NCBI GenBank assembly: GCA_963727765.1 | Contig: CAVSGZ010000008.1 | Location: 806,001 to 870,000, forward strand | DNA length: 64,000 nt | Direction: 5' to 3' | Source of the DNA: FEN-299 sp963727765 | Lineage (GTDB): Bacteria; Acidobacteriota; Vicinamibacteria; Vicinamibacterales; Fen-181 | Shown: positions 1-9,601 of the stretch, piece after piece | Layout: each line of letters starts with the position of its first letter | How positions within the stretch are numbered: the stretch's first letter is position 1 | Translations under genes and position numbers: made by a program | The notes under the pieces: model-generated | What the model saw: the letters and a program-made list of their open reading frames with translations, nothing else | What the model was told of the DNA's origin: nothing | Databases searched by the model: none

Positions 1-1060
1 GGTACGGCGCCCGACCGGCGGACGCCACGACGGGCACGGAGATTGCGACCAGCGCGCACACGGCTGCCGCCACTGGCCACGCCGCCAGGGCATGCGGCAT
101 CGGGTAGATGATGGCCAGGCCCGCCGGCCAGAAGGTGCCGGCGAGATACTGCGTGAACGACACCACCGCGTTCTCGAGGCGAAGGCCGAATGGATCCGCC
201 GCGAGGCTGCTCACCGCTCCGCCGTGGGCCTGTGCCACGACGGTCACCACGCTGGACGCGGCGACCAGAAGAAAGAGAGGGAGTTTCTCGAGCAGGAGCG
301 GCCGCACGGCCGCCAGACGGCCCCTTGCGGACTGCCCGGCTGCGTGCAGGCGCTTGAGCGGCCACACGTCCAGGAGCAGCAGCGCAAACGGCAACGTCAC
401 GAGCATGGGCTTGGCCATCAGGCCGAGCGCGAGGCAGGCGACGACCAGCGCGTACCACGCCGCCTTCCCCCGGCGGCCGCGCGCCTTCACGTAGGCGGCA
501 TACGTGAGCAGCGTGAGCATCCAGAAGAACGTGCTGAGCACGTCCTTGCGTTCGGCGATCCAGGCGACCGACTCGACGTGCAGCGGGTGAACGGCGAACA
601 GGGCGGCCACCAGCGCGCTCGGCCAGAGGCGTCCGGTCATCCAGGCGAGCGCGACGAGCAGCAGCACGGCGTTCAACGCGTGCAGGACGACGTTCACCAT
701 GTGCTGGGGCCCGCTGGCGACTCCGAAGAGCTGCACGTCGAGCATGTGCGACAGCCACGTGAGCGGATGCCAGTTTGCCGCTCGTTCGGTCGTGAAGGCC
801 CACACGACGCCCGGCCAGGTCAGGCCTGCGGTCACGTGCGGGTTCTCGCTCACGTAGATCGGATCGTCGAACGTGATGAAGTCGGCGTGCCCGAGCGGGG
901 CAAAGACGGCGGCCACGAGGACCACGAGGCAGGCCGCGGCCAGGAAGATGCCGGCGTGGTCACGCGCCCGCTTCCCGAGCGACACGCCCGCCGACGAAGT
1001 CGCCGCGCAAGCGTGCGCTCCCGGGGACTTCGCGTGTCTGGTGCGTTTGCCCATCACCAT
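1..1060 (-). CDS. TMTC-like multi-pass membrane protein, N-terminal part (runs off window)
   Basis: The frame reads leftward from an ATG at 1060 (alternative in-frame ATG at 1054) and is still open at base 1, so the C-terminus is missing. The product is a hydrophobic protein with a first membrane segment near residues 35-55 and several more after it. It carries the hallmark HPLHVESVAWIAERK, preceded by NWHPLTWLSHMLD. These motifs are typical of bacterial tetratricopeptide/TMTC-type proteins that resemble GT-C glycosyltransferases; in complete members the membrane part is followed by TPR repeats. An upstream in-frame stop bounds the start. A role in protein or glycan O-glycosylation is inferred from the family only. 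Confidence 0.8.
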   Translation of the reverse strand, partial: MVMGKRTRHAKSPGAHACAATSSAGVSLGKRARDHAGIFLAAACLVVLVAAVFAPLGHADFITFDDPIYVSENPHVTAGLTWPGVVWAFTTERAANWHPLTWLSHMLDVQLFGVASGPQHMVNVVLHALNAVLLLVALAWMTGRLWPSALVAALFAVHPLHVESVAWIAERKDVLSTFFWMLTLLTYAAYVKARGRRGKAAWYALVVACLALGLMAKPMLVTLPFALLLLDVWPLKRLHAAGQSARGRLAAVRPLLLEKLPLFLLVAASSVVTVVAQAHGGAVSSLAADPFGLRLENAVVSFTQYLAGTFWPAGLAIIYPMPHALAAWPVAAAVCALVAISVPVVASAGRAPY

Positions 1061-1244
1061 CGACCAGGACGTATCGAGCGCTGTCTGACCAGCCGACCAG
1101 GGGGAAGAGATTAACGGGCATCATCGCACACCGCATCCGGCACGTCCACGGCGCCGGGCTACAATGAACATCACCCTCACGCGGCTCTCAGGGGCCGCAT
1201 GGCGGCGCTGCAACGGGACCGCCCCGGCCCCCGTATAGGTTGAC

Positions 1245-3731
1245 ATGACGATCTGGCTCGAACACCTGTGGCAGGACGTCCGCTACGGAGCCCGCATGCT
1301 CGCCAGGGCCCCGGCGTTCACCCTGGTCGCCGTCCTCTCGCTGGCGGTCGGCATCGGCGCCAACTGCGCGATCTTCAGCTTCGCCGACGCGCTGCTGTTG
1401 CGGCCGCTTCCCGTCGCCCGCCCCGGAGACGTGGTCACCGTCGGATCGACGATGACCCTCGAGGCCCTCGGGGCGAGCGCACTCGAGTCGTCGTACCCCG
1501 ACTACGTGGACGTCGGCGGCCGCAGCAAGAGCTTCGACGGCCTGGTCGCGTTCACCTACGTGACGGCCGGGTTCGCCAGCCATCCCGCCGCGGTGCCCGC
1601 CCTGAAGCTGGGCATGCTCGCCAGCGGCAACATGTTCAAGGTGATGGGCATCGAGCCGGTCCTCGGGCGCGCGTTCGGGCCCGATGAGGACCTGGTCCCC
1701 GGCCGGGACGCCGTCGTCGTGCTCGGGCACGCCCTGTGGGAGCAGCAGTTCTCGTCGGACCCGGCCGTCCTCGGCCGACGCGTGGACATCGACGGGCACC
1801 CGTTCACGGTCGTCGGCGTGGCGCCCGCGGAGTTCGCCGGCTTGAACTCGTATCTCCGGACCGACTTCTTCGTGCCGCTGATGATGTCGCCGCAGCTGCT
1901 CACCGATCCGAAGGCGGCGTCGCTCGAAGCCCGCGACGCGCGGAACCTGACGCTCAAGGGCCGCCTGGCGCCGGGCGTGTCGCAGGCCAGCGCGCAGGCG
2001 GAGGTGGCGACGATCGGCGCGGCCCTGGAGCGCGCGTATCCGGAAACGAACAAGAACCGCCGGTGGGGCGTGCGCAGCGAGTTGCAGGCGCGGATCGCGC
2101 AGAGCCCGCCGGATGCGATGCTCGTGGCCATGCTCGCGACGCTCGCGCTCGCCGTGCTGCTGGTGGCCTGCGCCAACGTGGCGGGGCTGCTGACCAGCCG
2201 GGCGCCGGTGCGCGCGCGCGAGCTGGCGCTGCGCCTCGCCATCGGCGCCGGCCGCCGCCGGGTCGTTCGGCAACTGATCACCGAGAGCGTCCTCATCGCG
2301 CTGGCAGGCGCCGTCGCGGGTCTCGCGGTCGGCTACGCCGGCATGATCCTCTTCCGCCAGATCGAGATGCCCACCGATCTGCCGATCCTCATCTCGTTCC
2401 GGATGGACCACCGCGCCTTGCTGTTCAGCCTCGCCGTCGCGCTGGCCAGCGCCGTGCTGTTCGGCCTGTCGCCGGCGATCCAGGCGACGCGGGCGGACCT
2501 GACCGCCATCATCAAGTCCGGCGACGCGGTGGCGCCGGGCCGTCGGCGCCGCTGGGGCCGTGCCACGCTGGTCGGCGGCCAGGTGGCCGTCTCGGTCGTC
2601 CTGCTGGTCGTGGCGCTCTTCATGTACCGCGGGTTCCGGGCCCAGCTCGCTGGCGGGCCCGGGTATCGCACCGACCACCTGCTGCTGATGAGCGTCGACA
2701 CGGGCCTGGTGCGGTACACGGACGAGCAGTCGGCGCAGTTCTTCAAAGAGGTCGCCGACCGGGCGCGTGAGCTGTCCGGCGTGGTCAGCGTGGCGATGGC
2801 GACGTCAGTGCCGATGGCGAACGACGGGGTCGGCTTCGAGACGATCGTCCCAGAGGGCTTCCGGTTCCCGCCCGGAAAGGACAACGCGACCGTGCTGGCG
2901 TCACGCGTGGACGAGCACTACTTCCGCACGATGGAGCTGACGCTGCTTCGGGGGCGCGACTTCCGCGTCGAGGACGCGGCCGACGCGCCGAAGGTTGCCA
3001 TCGTCAACGAGCAGTTCGCGAAGCACTACTGGCCCGGCCAGAACCCCGTAGGCAAGCGGTTCCGCCTGGCCGATCGGGACAATGCGTGGGTGCAGGTGGT
3101 GGGGCTCGCCAAGAACGCCAAGTACCTTTTCGTCGCCGAGCCGCCGACCGAATTCGTGTACTTCCCGTATCGACAGACGCGCGTGCGAGAGATGGCGATG
3201 CTGGTCCAGTCGGCCGGCGATCCCGCGGGCCTCGCCGGTCCGCTGCGCGCCCTGGTTCATCGTCTCGACCCGAACCTGCCCGTGTACAACGTGCGGACGA
3301 TGGCCGAGCTGTACCGGATGCGAGCCACGCGCATCTTCACCGTGATCATCAGCACCATCGCCGCACTGGGGCTGATGGGCCTCGGCCTGGCGATCGTGGG
3401 CCTCTACGGCCTGGTGGCCTACGCCGCCAGCCGCCGGACGCGCGAGATCGGGATTCGCATGGCGATCGGCGCCGACCAGAACGCCGTGCTGCGGATGGTC
3501 CTCGGCAACGGCTTCATGCTGGCGGTGGTGGGGCTGGCGCTCGGCCTGGTGGCCAGTCTCGGCGCCGGGCGACTGCTGGCCGCGGCGTTCCCGACGGGCG
3601 ACGATCGGCACGATTTCGTCGCGCTGCTGATGGTGATTCCCGTCGTGCTGGCGGTCACGTTCCTTGCCGCCTACATCCCCGCGCGTCGCGCGTCGCGGAT
3701 CGATCCGACGCAGGCCCTGCGGCACGAATAA
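1245..3731 (+). CDS. ADOP-type ABC transporter permease (MacB/FtsX duplicated), copy 1
   Basis: 828 residues, the usual size for acidobacterial duplicated orphan permeases. The N-terminus (LWQDVRYGARMLARAPAF) leads into a membrane segment at about 21-44 and a MacB periplasmic-core-like domain to about 275. Three FtsX membrane segments lie at about 285-415. A second copy follows, with a membrane anchor near 445, a periplasmic domain, and FtsX segments near 700-820 ending in RASRIDPTQALR. No ATPase gene is adjacent, hence 'orphan'. The substrate is unknown; relatives move lipids, macrolides or peptides or transmit force across the envelope. A PadR regulator lies about 2 kb away, a frequent neighbour of this family. 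Confidence 0.93.
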   Translation: MTIWLEHLWQDVRYGARMLARAPAFTLVAVLSLAVGIGANCAIFSFADALLLRPLPVARPGDVVTVGSTMTLEALGASALESSYPDYVDVGGRSKSFDGLVAFTYVTAGFASHPAAVPALKLGMLASGNMFKVMGIEPVLGRAFGPDEDLVPGRDAVVVLGHALWEQQFSSDPAVLGRRVDIDGHPFTVVGVAPAEFAGLNSYLRTDFFVPLMMSPQLLTDPKAASLEARDARNLTLKGRLAPGVSQASAQAEVATIGAALERAYPETNKNRRWGVRSELQARIAQSPPDAMLVAMLATLALAVLLVACANVAGLLTSRAPVRARELALRLAIGAGRRRVVRQLITESVLIALAGAVAGLAVGYAGMILFRQIEMPTDLPILISFRMDHRALLFSLAVALASAVLFGLSPAIQATRADLTAIIKSGDAVAPGRRRRWGRATLVGGQVAVSVVLLVVALFMYRGFRAQLAGGPGYRTDHLLLMSVDTGLVRYTDEQSAQFFKEVADRARELSGVVSVAMATSVPMANDGVGFETIVPEGFRFPPGKDNATVLASRVDEHYFRTMELTLLRGRDFRVEDAADAPKVAIVNEQFAKHYWPGQNPVGKRFRLADRDNAWVQVVGLAKNAKYLFVAEPPTEFVYFPYRQTRVREMAMLVQSAGDPAGLAGPLRALVHRLDPNLPVYNVRTMAELYRMRATRIFTVIISTIAALGLMGLGLAIVGLYGLVAYAASRRTREIGIRMAIGADQNAVLRMVLGNGFMLAVVGLALGLVASLGAGRLLAAAFPTGDDRHDFVALLMVIPVVLAVTFLAAYIPARRASRIDPTQALRHE

Positions 3732-3734
3732 GGC

Positions 3735-4685
3735 CTACGCGCGCACGTCCTGCAGCACTTCGGAGAGGTTGATCGTGCGCGCCTTCTCACGAATGGCCGG
3801 CAGGTACTGGCCCTGGAGGCCTTTCGCCTCGTTCAGGAGTCCCTCGTAGGTGTCTCTCAGCACCTGCGCCGTGAAGACGCGTCCGCCTGAGTAGTACCGC
3901 TGCGCGAGGCGCCCGAGCGCGTACGTCGTGGCGAACGCCATGCCCGAACTCACGGCCTGCCGCGCCAACCCTCCGACCACGCCGCCGAGGAGGCCGCGGC
4001 CGAAGAGATGGCCGACGAGGCCCGCACCGATCCGCTCGACGTACTGCGACGTCATGCCGATGCCGGCCGTGGCCAGCAGTTCCTTGATATGGCCGTGATC
4101 CAGCTCGTAGCCGTAGGCCTTGCCGATCCGGTAGACCAGCTTCATCTGCAGCGGGATGATCGCCATCGTCGCCAGCGAGTCCGGCAGCAGCTCGAGCGCG
4201 CCGTTCAGGATCGCGTAGTTGAGGATGACGCGATCCTGCTCCTCCGGCGTCATCGTGGCCGACTGGACCGGCGGCTCGGCCGCCGAAATTGCCGCGAGCG
4301 GCGCCGCCGCAAGAGCCCCGGCCGTCGCCGTGAGGCTCTTCGCGGCCTCGGACTGCTGCGGGTCGAAGCCCATGCTGGTTTCGAGCGCGCCGAGGAACGC
4401 ACGCTCGGTGTCGCTTAGCGTGCCGTCGGCATGGCACACGCCGACGCAGAGCTCGTGCGCCAGCTTCTTCGCCTCGGGCGACACGAGCGCCGCTGTCGCC
4501 TGAGCGAGCGTGACCCGCTTGTGGACCACATCCTGGTAGATGGTCGAGGCGCTGAGGTCGCCTCCGAGCGACATGCTCGCCGCGATGCGCTGAAGTTCCG
4601 CGTGCTCGGAGTCGTCCTCGCGGCCGTCGGCCATCGCAGCCATGATGGCGAGCGTTAACAGTGCCTGGCGTTCCTGATCGGTCAT
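3735..4685 (-). CDS. TerB-like / DUF697-like protein
   Basis: 316 residues, start ATG at 4685 behind a GGGAGA-type ribosome site. Residues 1-120 are helical and resemble a TerB tellurite-resistance fold (LTLAIMAAMADGREDDSEHAEL, with an acidic pair repeated near ADGTLSDTERAFL). The second half has the glycine-rich hydrophobic stretch of DUF697/YcjF proteins (AGLVGHLFGRGLLGGVVGG), probably membrane-associated. It converges tail to tail with the ADOP gene, with only 3 bases between them. TerB-like domains bind metal in some proteins; no specific function can be claimed. Confidence 0.82.
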   Translation of the reverse strand: MTDQERQALLTLAIMAAMADGREDDSEHAELQRIAASMSLGGDLSASTIYQDVVHKRVTLAQATAALVSPEAKKLAHELCVGVCHADGTLSDTERAFLGALETSMGFDPQQSEAAKSLTATAGALAAAPLAAISAAEPPVQSATMTPEEQDRVILNYAILNGALELLPDSLATMAIIPLQMKLVYRIGKAYGYELDHGHIKELLATAGIGMTSQYVERIGAGLVGHLFGRGLLGGVVGGLARQAVSSGMAFATTYALGRLAQRYYSGGRVFTAQVLRDTYEGLLNEAKGLQGQYLPAIREKARTINLSEVLQDVRA

Positions 4686-4792
4686 CGTCGTCTCCCGGGA
4701 AGACCCTGTCGAACCAGCATCTCGATCATAGACGAGAACGCAGCCGCCGGAGTTCTGACGGGCGGAACGGAGGAGCGAGATGGCCCGATCCG

Positions 4793-5413
4793 CTACGCGC
4801 GCGGCGCTGGCTGCCGGCGCGAGCGCATCCACGACAGGATGCGCCGCGACGCGCGCTGCGTGCCCACGAGAATGCTCAGGCCGAGGGCGAGCGCCACCGG
4901 GATCACCCAGTAGCCGAATGGGTGGACCTCGGCGCCGGGCGGGAGCGAGATCATGGCCCCCGCGCCGGAGAACACGCCGTTCTCGGTGAACGTGCCGACG
5001 TTGTTCGGCAGGATGACCTTGACGACCGCCACCGCCAGGAACGACACGCCCATCGTCCAGCCGGCAAAGACGAGGAGGGCCCACATGAAGCCGACGACCG
5101 ATGTCGTGGCGGCGTTCCAGAGCGCCCTGGTCATCGGCACGAAGCGGCCGGTCGTGACCGCCTCGTCGAGCGTCATCTCGTGCGAATACGCCTGCGCGAC
5201 CCGGAGCGGCGCCCCCAGCTCCGTCAGCACGCGTTCGACGGCCGCGCGCTCGTCCGGCACCGCCTCGACCTGGTCGAGGCGTATGCGGATGTGCGACTCG
5301 ACCTCGCGGACCGCGTCCGACACGACCTCCGCGGGAAGGAAGGAGCGCAGCGAGCGCTGCAGGACGTAGAGATACCCGCGGACTCGTGATTCGCCGACTT
5401 CAGTGAGTTTCAT
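4793..5413 (-). CDS. HAAS-domain membrane protein (DUF1700-like), partner of PadR
   Basis: 206 residues. Residues 1-80 are a soluble helical HAAS/DUF1700-like domain (LRSFLPAEVVSDAVREVESHI and a following ELGAPLRVAQAYS helix). Three to four membrane helices follow in the second half, ending in a basic tail. The start ATG lies 14 bases inside the 3' end of the PadR gene, so the two are co-transcribed and probably translationally coupled. PadR-HAAS pairs are a recognised two-gene signalling arrangement in which the HAAS protein senses membrane state; that role is family knowledge. Confidence 0.82.
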   Translation of the reverse strand: MKLTEVGESRVRGYLYVLQRSLRSFLPAEVVSDAVREVESHIRIRLDQVEAVPDERAAVERVLTELGAPLRVAQAYSHEMTLDEAVTTGRFVPMTRALWNAATTSVVGFMWALLVFAGWTMGVSFLAVAVVKVILPNNVGTFTENGVFSGAGAMISLPPGAEVHPFGYWVIPVALALGLSILVGTQRASRRILSWMRSRRQPAPRA

Positions 5414-5786
5414 GGCTGTTCTCCTCCGCTGCGGCCATCAGCCGATCGAGTTTTGCCGCAAAGCTCTTCCACGACGCCACCATTTCCCCCAGCCGTGTGC
5501 GGCCGCGCGAGCTCAACTGGTAATACTTCCGGGGGTGGGACCCGGTGTCGCGCCATTCGGCCTCCACCAGCCCGTCGCGACTCAGCCGGGCCAGGATCGG
5601 GTAGATCGTCCCCTCGGTGACGACCAGGTCGGTGAACTCCTCGAGGTGGCGGATGATCTCGAGCCCGTATCGGGACTCGCGGATCAGGCTGAGCAGGATT
5701 GCCAATTCCAGCCCGCCGCGGCGGAGTTGCTCCTGCCAGCTGTCCGACTCTGCCTTGTCGCCAGTCCGGTTGGTCGTGTCTGCCAT
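5400..5786 (-). CDS. PadR family transcriptional regulator
   Basis: 128 residues from the ATG at 5786, chosen because GGAGGG lies a few bases upstream; the frame stays open further upstream without a good ribosome site. The core has the PadR winged helix: ELAILLSLIRESRYGLEII, the recognition region TEGTIYPILARLSRDGLVE, and the wing WRDTGSHPRKYYQLSSRGR. A short C-terminal helix serves dimerisation. It probably autoregulates its operon with the HAAS gene. The 440 bp upstream region is where an operator would lie. Confidence 0.92.
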   Translation of the reverse strand: MADTTNRTGDKAESDSWQEQLRRGGLELAILLSLIRESRYGLEIIRHLEEFTDLVVTEGTIYPILARLSRDGLVEAEWRDTGSHPRKYYQLSSRGRTRLGEMVASWKSFAAKLDRLMAAAEENSHETH

Positions 5787-6227
5787 GGGACCCTCCGCGA
5801 AGACTTGCGCCGCCAGTAGTCTTGCGTCACAAGGTATTACGAGGGTGGCAGGGCGGAAGTTCCAGTTGCCGTCACAGAGACGTCCGTCGGCGTCTTCTTT
5901 GCGCATGGGCTACTGGCTGTGCAGCATGGCCGCTGGATCCACGCGAGCGGCGCGCCAGGCGGTTCCAGCCTGGCCGCGCGGCAGCGAGTGCCTCGCCAAT
6001 CAGCGAAATTGCGCGCAACAGAGCAGGGACCGGCTTTGCCGAACGCGCACGTCCGGCAGCGCGGTAACGAACCGAAGGTCAATGAAAGAGAACGGTAGCA
6101 ACTCTCGATTGGCGATCGCGTCTAAACAGGGAGAGGCGAGCGCCTCCGCCCGTCGACACCCGCTCGACGTGGCCAGCAGAGGACCGATCCATCGGACGGC
6201 TCGGCACGGAACCACCAGGAGGTACGC
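5787..6227. other. Gene-free stretch between divergent genes
   Basis: About 440 bases separate the leftward PadR start from the rightward Tat-exported protein. Open frames here are short, lack ribosome sites and do not resemble known proteins. The stretch should hold the promoters of both directions. No strong inverted repeat, tRNA or clear -35/-10 pair was recognised. Confidence 0.4.
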
Positions 6228-6893
6228 ATGGCTGGAGACAAGGTGAATCGCAAGACGTTCCTGACCCTCGTCGGTCGGGCAGGCGTGGGCAGCTGCATGT
6301 GTGGCGTGGTGCTCGGCGCACACCGCGCGATGGCGTCCGAGCCGGGGACTCAGCAGGCGCAGGGAAGCACGCCAGCTCCGGCGCCACCGACGAAGCCCGG
6401 CGAGAAGTCCATCGCCCGGGCGGCCAAGCGCATGGAGTTCGTCGACGGCTGGGTGCCGCGGTTCTTCACGGTGATGGACCAGGAACTCGACGAGCCGGTG
6501 CGCAGGCGAATCATGGCGGCGAATGGCAAGGCGTGCTTCAGCGCCTTCCGGCCAGACCTCAAGCGCCGGCCCGAGCCCGCCACGGCCGAGCGCATCGCGG
6601 CCTGGGTGGCACAGCGTGGCAAGGCAAGCGGTTACGCCATGGATGGCGACGCCATCGTGATGGAGTACGTGGGCAGCGCCGAGACCGGGCAGGTGTCCCC
6701 CGAGAACGTCTGCTTGTGCCCGACCGCGGAGGCCCAGGGATCCAAGACCCTCTCACCGACGTTCTGCTGGTGTTCGGTCGGGTACGTGAAGGAGATGCAC
6801 GAGCGCGTGTTCGGCCGTGCGGTGCAGGTGGAACTCGTGCAGTCGGTCCTGATGGGGCACCCGCGCTGCCGCTTCCGACTCACGGTCGTGTAG
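6228..6893 (+). CDS. Exported cysteine-containing protein with Tat-like signal, function unknown
   Basis: 221 residues, ATG behind an AGGAGG-like site (ccaggaggtacgcATG). The N-terminus KVNRKTFLTLVGRAGVGSC has the layout of a signal peptide, Tat-like but with a single arginine (NRKTF rather than SRRxF). A proline-rich linker is followed by a helical middle part (residues about 60-130). The C-terminus holds two cysteine pairs, NVCLCPTA and TFCWCSVGY, and a final CRFRLTV. That ending recalls small-molecule- or metal-binding V4R-like and DUF6144-like domains, but the match is by eye. It stands alone, convergent with the next gene. An exported metal- or cofactor-binding protein is the best guess. 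Confidence 0.7.
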   Translation: MAGDKVNRKTFLTLVGRAGVGSCMCGVVLGAHRAMASEPGTQQAQGSTPAPAPPTKPGEKSIARAAKRMEFVDGWVPRFFTVMDQELDEPVRRRIMAANGKACFSAFRPDLKRRPEPATAERIAAWVAQRGKASGYAMDGDAIVMEYVGSAETGQVSPENVCLCPTAEAQGSKTLSPTFCWCSVGYVKEMHERVFGRAVQVELVQSVLMGHPRCRFRLTVV

Positions 6894-6920
6894 CCCGCGA
6901 CTCGACGGATTGCGCCGGCA

Positions 6921-9353
6921 CTACCGCGCGTCGCGCGGCAGCTTCGCCAGCTCCTCGCGGGCGCTCACGACCGCAAGCAGATCCGGGTCGGCGTCCCGCC
7001 ACAAATGCAACAGCTGCTCGTAGGCCGCGCGACCGCCCCGTGGGTCGCGCGCGGCAGTCCTCGCCCGGGCGAGCTGCAGCAGCGAGAGCGGGTAGATCAC
7101 CTCCTGGTCGACGACGCCGCGATGGGTGGCGATGCGCTCGAACTCGGCGGCTGCCTCCGCCGAGCGGCCCATCCGCAGCAGGGCCAGGCCGCGGATATAC
7201 GTCGGTACGAAACCGAGACCCCAGCCGCCCTCGTACGCGCGAAGGGGCGCGAGCAGATTGATGGCAGCGTCCGGGCGGTCCCGGCTCAGGGCGACGACGG
7301 CCAGCGCGGCCGGGCGGTACTCGGGATCGCTGCCCGGCTGAACATCCGGCATCCCCTGGTACTCGCGCAGGCATCGTTCGACGTCGTCCGCCCGTCCCGC
7401 CCACGCGAGCGCGAGGGCCGCGGCCGCAAGCGTCTCCGGCGTGCGCGCCTTCTTCAGCCCTTCGTGCACCAGCGCCGCGGTGTCGGCCGTTGCCCCCAGC
7501 ATCGCCAACTGGTCGGCACGCCAGATGACCGCCTGCGCTGCGAGGGCGGAATCGCCGCTTCGCTCGGCCAGGTCAGCCCCGCGCTGGATGAGGCGACCGG
7601 CCTCGCCCCCCCGTCCCTCGATCCAGGCCATCCCCTCCTCGAGCCCCAGGAAGGGGCGCGCCGCGTCCGGCACGTCTTTCGCCCAGTCGAGTTGACGGCG
7701 CACGCCGTCCCGATCTCCAAGGACGAACGCGATTCTCAGCTCGAGCGAGTGCAGCAGCACGCTGCCAGGGGCCCTGGCCAGCAGGTCGCCCGTCACACGC
7801 TTGGCCTCGTCGAACCGCCCCAGGTAAAACAAGGCCTCTCCGAGCACTAGGCCGGCGATCGCGTTTCCGGGGTCCAGACGCACAGCCTCCCGGGCCTGCG
7901 CCACCGCGTCGTCGTGCCGGCCGATCTCGTTGTAGAGCGACGCCAGCGTAAACCTGGCGACCGGGTTGGCCGGATACCCATCTCGCCATTCCTCGAGCGG
8001 ATCGACGGCCTTGACGGGGTCCCTGACGACGCGGCGTTCGTAGGCCGCGATGATGTAGAGGCGTTCGGGCGGGCTGGCCCGATCGCGTAGCGTGTAGGCC
8101 GCCTTCAGCGCCTCGACACCCTCGCGGTTCCGGGACAGGTTGAACAGATGCAGGCCGAGCCGCACGTAGGCGAGCGCGAACGACGGGTCGAGGGCGATCG
8201 CTCTTCGATAGAGCCGCACGGCCTCTTCGTTCTCGCCGCGGCTGCGCGCGCGGTCCCCCTGGCTGAACGCTTCGAGCGCGTCCAGCGACGACGTTGTCGC
8301 CTGCACGATGGGCACGTCGGAACGCCGGATCGACGCCACCGACTCTCCCAGCTTTCGCCGGATCGCCGATACGGCCTGCCCGAGGCCCGCGAGGACGGTC
8401 TCCTTGCTCTCCACCTCCACCTGGTCGCGGACGAGCACGTCGCCCGCCTGGCACCCGACTGCCTCGAGCCCGATGATGTAGTGGCGACCGAGCGCCACGA
8501 GTGATCCGGACAACACGGCCTTTGCGCCGATTCGCTGGCAGATCTCGCGAGCCACGGCCCTCGAGATGGGCGTGTCGGCGGGGAGACGCATGAAGGTCAA
8601 TTCGTCCTGGATCCGCTGACTGCTGACCACCCGGAGATAGGGCGACTGCTCGAGTTGCACGAGAAGCGCCAGCCGCAGCGGATCGTCGAACACTGCGTCG
8701 CCCGTCGAGTTCTCAAAGGCCAGAACGAGCTGGTCGCGTTCGCCAATCGGCGGCGGCTGGAAGAAGCGCCAGGAGAATGTGGCGGCGGCGGCGATGACGA
8801 GGGCCCCCGCCGACGCAAGGACGATCCAACGGCGCCGCCCGTCAGCGGCCGGAGCGACAATCTCCGGTGGGGTTGTCGGCAGGTCCTTCGGCGCGCCCGC
8901 CGCTTCGGCCGACGCGGTGACGGCAGCAGGCCCTTGGCCGGACGGTGGGGCCGTGGGCTCGGAAGGCTCCGCGGCGAGAAAAGTCACCGGGGCAATGAGG
9001 CGGTAGCCCCGCTTCGGAATCGTCTCGATGTACCGGGAATCCTGCCGCGCCGCGTCACCGAGGATCTGCCGCAGCTCCGCGACGCACCGGGCCAGGCCCG
9101 ATTCGACGATGTACTGCCCAGGCCAGACAAGGTCGAGGAGTTCGTCCTTCGTGACGGTGCGGCCCGCGCGCGCGGCGAGGCACACGAGCACGTCCATCAG
9201 TTGCGGTCTGAGCCGGACCTCGGTTTCGCCCTGGCTGATCCGGTTCAGGCTGGGCTGCACGAGCCAGTCCCCAAGCGTGAAGTCCGCGCCTGGCCCCTGC
9301 GCTCGTGACGATCGCTCGACCACGCCCGCCTCCCTTGAAAACCCGGTCATCAT
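6921..9353 (-). CDS. CadC-like winged-helix, membrane, TPR regulator
   Basis: 810 residues. Residues 25-125 form an OmpR/PhoB-type winged helix (FTLGDWLVQPSLNRIS, LRPQLMDVLVCLA, and the signature ETIPKRGYRLIAPV). A proline-rich linker leads to one membrane helix near 175-195. The remainder is mostly TPR-like helical repeats, for example SFALAYVRLGLHLFNLSRN and NAIAGLVLGEALFYLGRFDEA. The layout fits membrane-bound one-component regulators that bind DNA inside and sense something outside. No phosphorylation receiver is present. A short relative with the same DNA-binding domain lies at 21160-21711. Targets are unknown; the adjacent ADOP gene is a candidate. Confidence 0.88.
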   Translation of the reverse strand: MMTGFSREAGVVERSSRAQGPGADFTLGDWLVQPSLNRISQGETEVRLRPQLMDVLVCLAARAGRTVTKDELLDLVWPGQYIVESGLARCVAELRQILGDAARQDSRYIETIPKRGYRLIAPVTFLAAEPSEPTAPPSGQGPAAVTASAEAAGAPKDLPTTPPEIVAPAADGRRRWIVLASAGALVIAAAATFSWRFFQPPPIGERDQLVLAFENSTGDAVFDDPLRLALLVQLEQSPYLRVVSSQRIQDELTFMRLPADTPISRAVAREICQRIGAKAVLSGSLVALGRHYIIGLEAVGCQAGDVLVRDQVEVESKETVLAGLGQAVSAIRRKLGESVASIRRSDVPIVQATTSSLDALEAFSQGDRARSRGENEEAVRLYRRAIALDPSFALAYVRLGLHLFNLSRNREGVEALKAAYTLRDRASPPERLYIIAAYERRVVRDPVKAVDPLEEWRDGYPANPVARFTLASLYNEIGRHDDAVAQAREAVRLDPGNAIAGLVLGEALFYLGRFDEAKRVTGDLLARAPGSVLLHSLELRIAFVLGDRDGVRRQLDWAKDVPDAARPFLGLEEGMAWIEGRGGEAGRLIQRGADLAERSGDSALAAQAVIWRADQLAMLGATADTAALVHEGLKKARTPETLAAAALALAWAGRADDVERCLREYQGMPDVQPGSDPEYRPAALAVVALSRDRPDAAINLLAPLRAYEGGWGLGFVPTYIRGLALLRMGRSAEAAAEFERIATHRGVVDQEVIYPLSLLQLARARTAARDPRGGRAAYEQLLHLWRDADPDLLAVVSAREELAKLPRDAR

Positions 9354-9601
9354 AGCGCCTTCCGGCGCCCGACCTGCCGCCGATCCTACGGGAGCCGGCG
9401 CGGTCTGGTGATGGCGTCGAATGGAAGTGCAGCTTCGAGTCTTCTTCTGAGACGGAACATGGGAGCACCTGGGTGCCCTGGAAACCTTCGAATTTTCTTA
9501 CCATCACGGCCATGCCGGCTGTTGTGCGAATCGAAAAGGAAGGCCCTGAGATTCTGTCCGTAAGGACTTCGGCCAGGGCTGCGGCAGATCATCGAGCGCA
9601 G

